Shown: piece by piece, positions 4,945-5,242 of the stretch
Layout of the letters: each line of letters begins with the position of its first letter
Position numbering within the stretch: the stretch's first letter is position 1
Source of the DNA: Robiginitomaculum sp.
GTDB taxonomy: Bacteria > Pseudomonadota > Alphaproteobacteria > Caulobacterales > Maricaulaceae
NCBI GenBank assembly: GCA_002733385.1
Contig: NVVO01000012.1
Coordinates: 69,107 to 74,348 of the forward strand
Length of the DNA stretch: 5,242 nucleotides
Direction of reading: 5' to 3'
Position numbers and translations under genes: made by a program
The notes under the pieces: generated by a model
Database searches by the model: none
The model's input: the letters and a program-made list of their open reading frames with translations, nothing else
What the model was told of the DNA's origin: nothing

Positions 4945-5242
4945 TTATTCGCCGGGTCTCGTGACGATTTTACACTTGATCGGCAATTTAGCCGCACCCA
5001 AGGTCAAAGCCTGACGTGCGGTTTCGTCGTTAACCCCATCGATTTCAAACATGATCCGGCCCGGCTTAACCTTGGCGGCCCAAAATTCAACTGAACCCTT
5101 ACCTTTACCCATACGAACCTCGGTCGGCTTTTTGGTCACAGGTACATCCGGGAAAATCCGGATCCACACCCGCCCTGCCCGTTTCATATGACGGGTAATA
5201 GCGCGGCGTGTCGCCTCAATCTGGCGGGCCGTAACCCGGCTT
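4945..5242 (-). CDS. rplP: 50S ribosomal protein L16 (partial, N-terminus outside window)
   Basis: L16 is a 23S rRNA-binding protein of the large subunit, near the A-site tRNA elbow and the central protuberance. The frame stays open from the right edge: the first complete codon is at 5241 and translation begins SRVTARQIEATRR, then TRHMKRAGRVWIRIFPD, the conserved L16 core. MGKGKGSVEFWAAKVKPGR and LGAAKLPIKCK follow, and a TAA stop closes the gene at 4945-4947. About 98 residues are visible. The family is usually near 137, so roughly 40 N-terminal residues lie outside. The internal ATG at 5187 is not the start, because conserved L16 sequence continues upstream of it. The next gene, rpmC, begins 23 bp downstream. 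The identification is certain. Confidence 0.97.
   Translation of the reverse strand, partial: SRVTARQIEATRRAITRHMKRAGRVWIRIFPDVPVTKKPTEVRMGKGKGSVEFWAAKVKPGRIMFEIDGVNDETARQALTLGAAKLPIKCKIVTRPGE

Noticed and set aside
1..5242. Signs of insertion sequences, phage, defence genes, toxin-antitoxin pairs, CRISPR or horizontal transfer inside the cluster.
   Set aside because: The gene order is the standard S10-spc order with gaps of at most 68 bp and all genes intact, so there is no room or sequence evidence for an inserted element.

Overview
The window is one uninterrupted run of ribosomal protein genes, all read leftward (minus strand). In transcription order, from high to low coordinates, it holds rplP (L16, 5' end outside), rpmC (L29), rpsQ (S17), rplN (L14), rplX (L24), rplE (L5), rpsN (S14), rpsH (S8), rplF (L6), rplR (L18), rpsE (S5), rpmD (L30) and rplO (L15, 3' end outside). 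This is the tail of the S10 operon joined to most of the spc operon, in the standard bacterial order. Every gene reads as an intact, conserved protein. There are no tRNAs, rRNAs, mobile elements or CRISPR arrays, and no real gene on the plus strand.

The protein sequences suggest an alphaproteobacterium. S14 is the long form without zinc-binding cysteines (ends GLLPGLVKSSW), L30 is present, and the wording of L16, L30, L18, L5 and S8 is alphaproteobacterial in style. Base composition is moderate rather than the high GC of many Rhizobiales or Rhodobacterales. I cannot place it to genus from sequence alone.

Layout by position: 4945-5242 rplP; 4718-4921 rpmC; 4478-4708 rpsQ; a 47-bp gap, where E. 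coli has its spc promoter; 4062-4430 rplN, 3733-4062 rplX and 3171-3740 rplE as an overlapping block; a 68-bp gap holding a perfect 6-bp hairpin just upstream of the rpsN ribosome binding site; 2797-3102 rpsN, 2392-2787 rpsH, 1849-2382 rplF and 1491-1847 rplR packed with 1-9 bp between genes; then 889-1464 rpsE, 677-868 rpmD and 1-635 rplO. No gap exceeds 68 bp, so the genes are probably co-transcribed and translationally coupled. Their products assemble into both subunits: S17, S14, S8 and S5 into 30S; L16, L29, L14, L24, L5, L6, L18, L30 and L15 into 50S.

I found no undescribed system. The most unusual item is the rplO product: a complete L15 body followed by at least about 60 residues of a lysine/alanine/proline-rich, histone-H1-like tail that is still open at the window edge. 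Smaller points are stop codons built into the next gene's Shine-Dalgarno sequence with a fixed 9-bp spacing, the hairpin before rpsN, and a 3-residue insertion in the KOW loop of L24.
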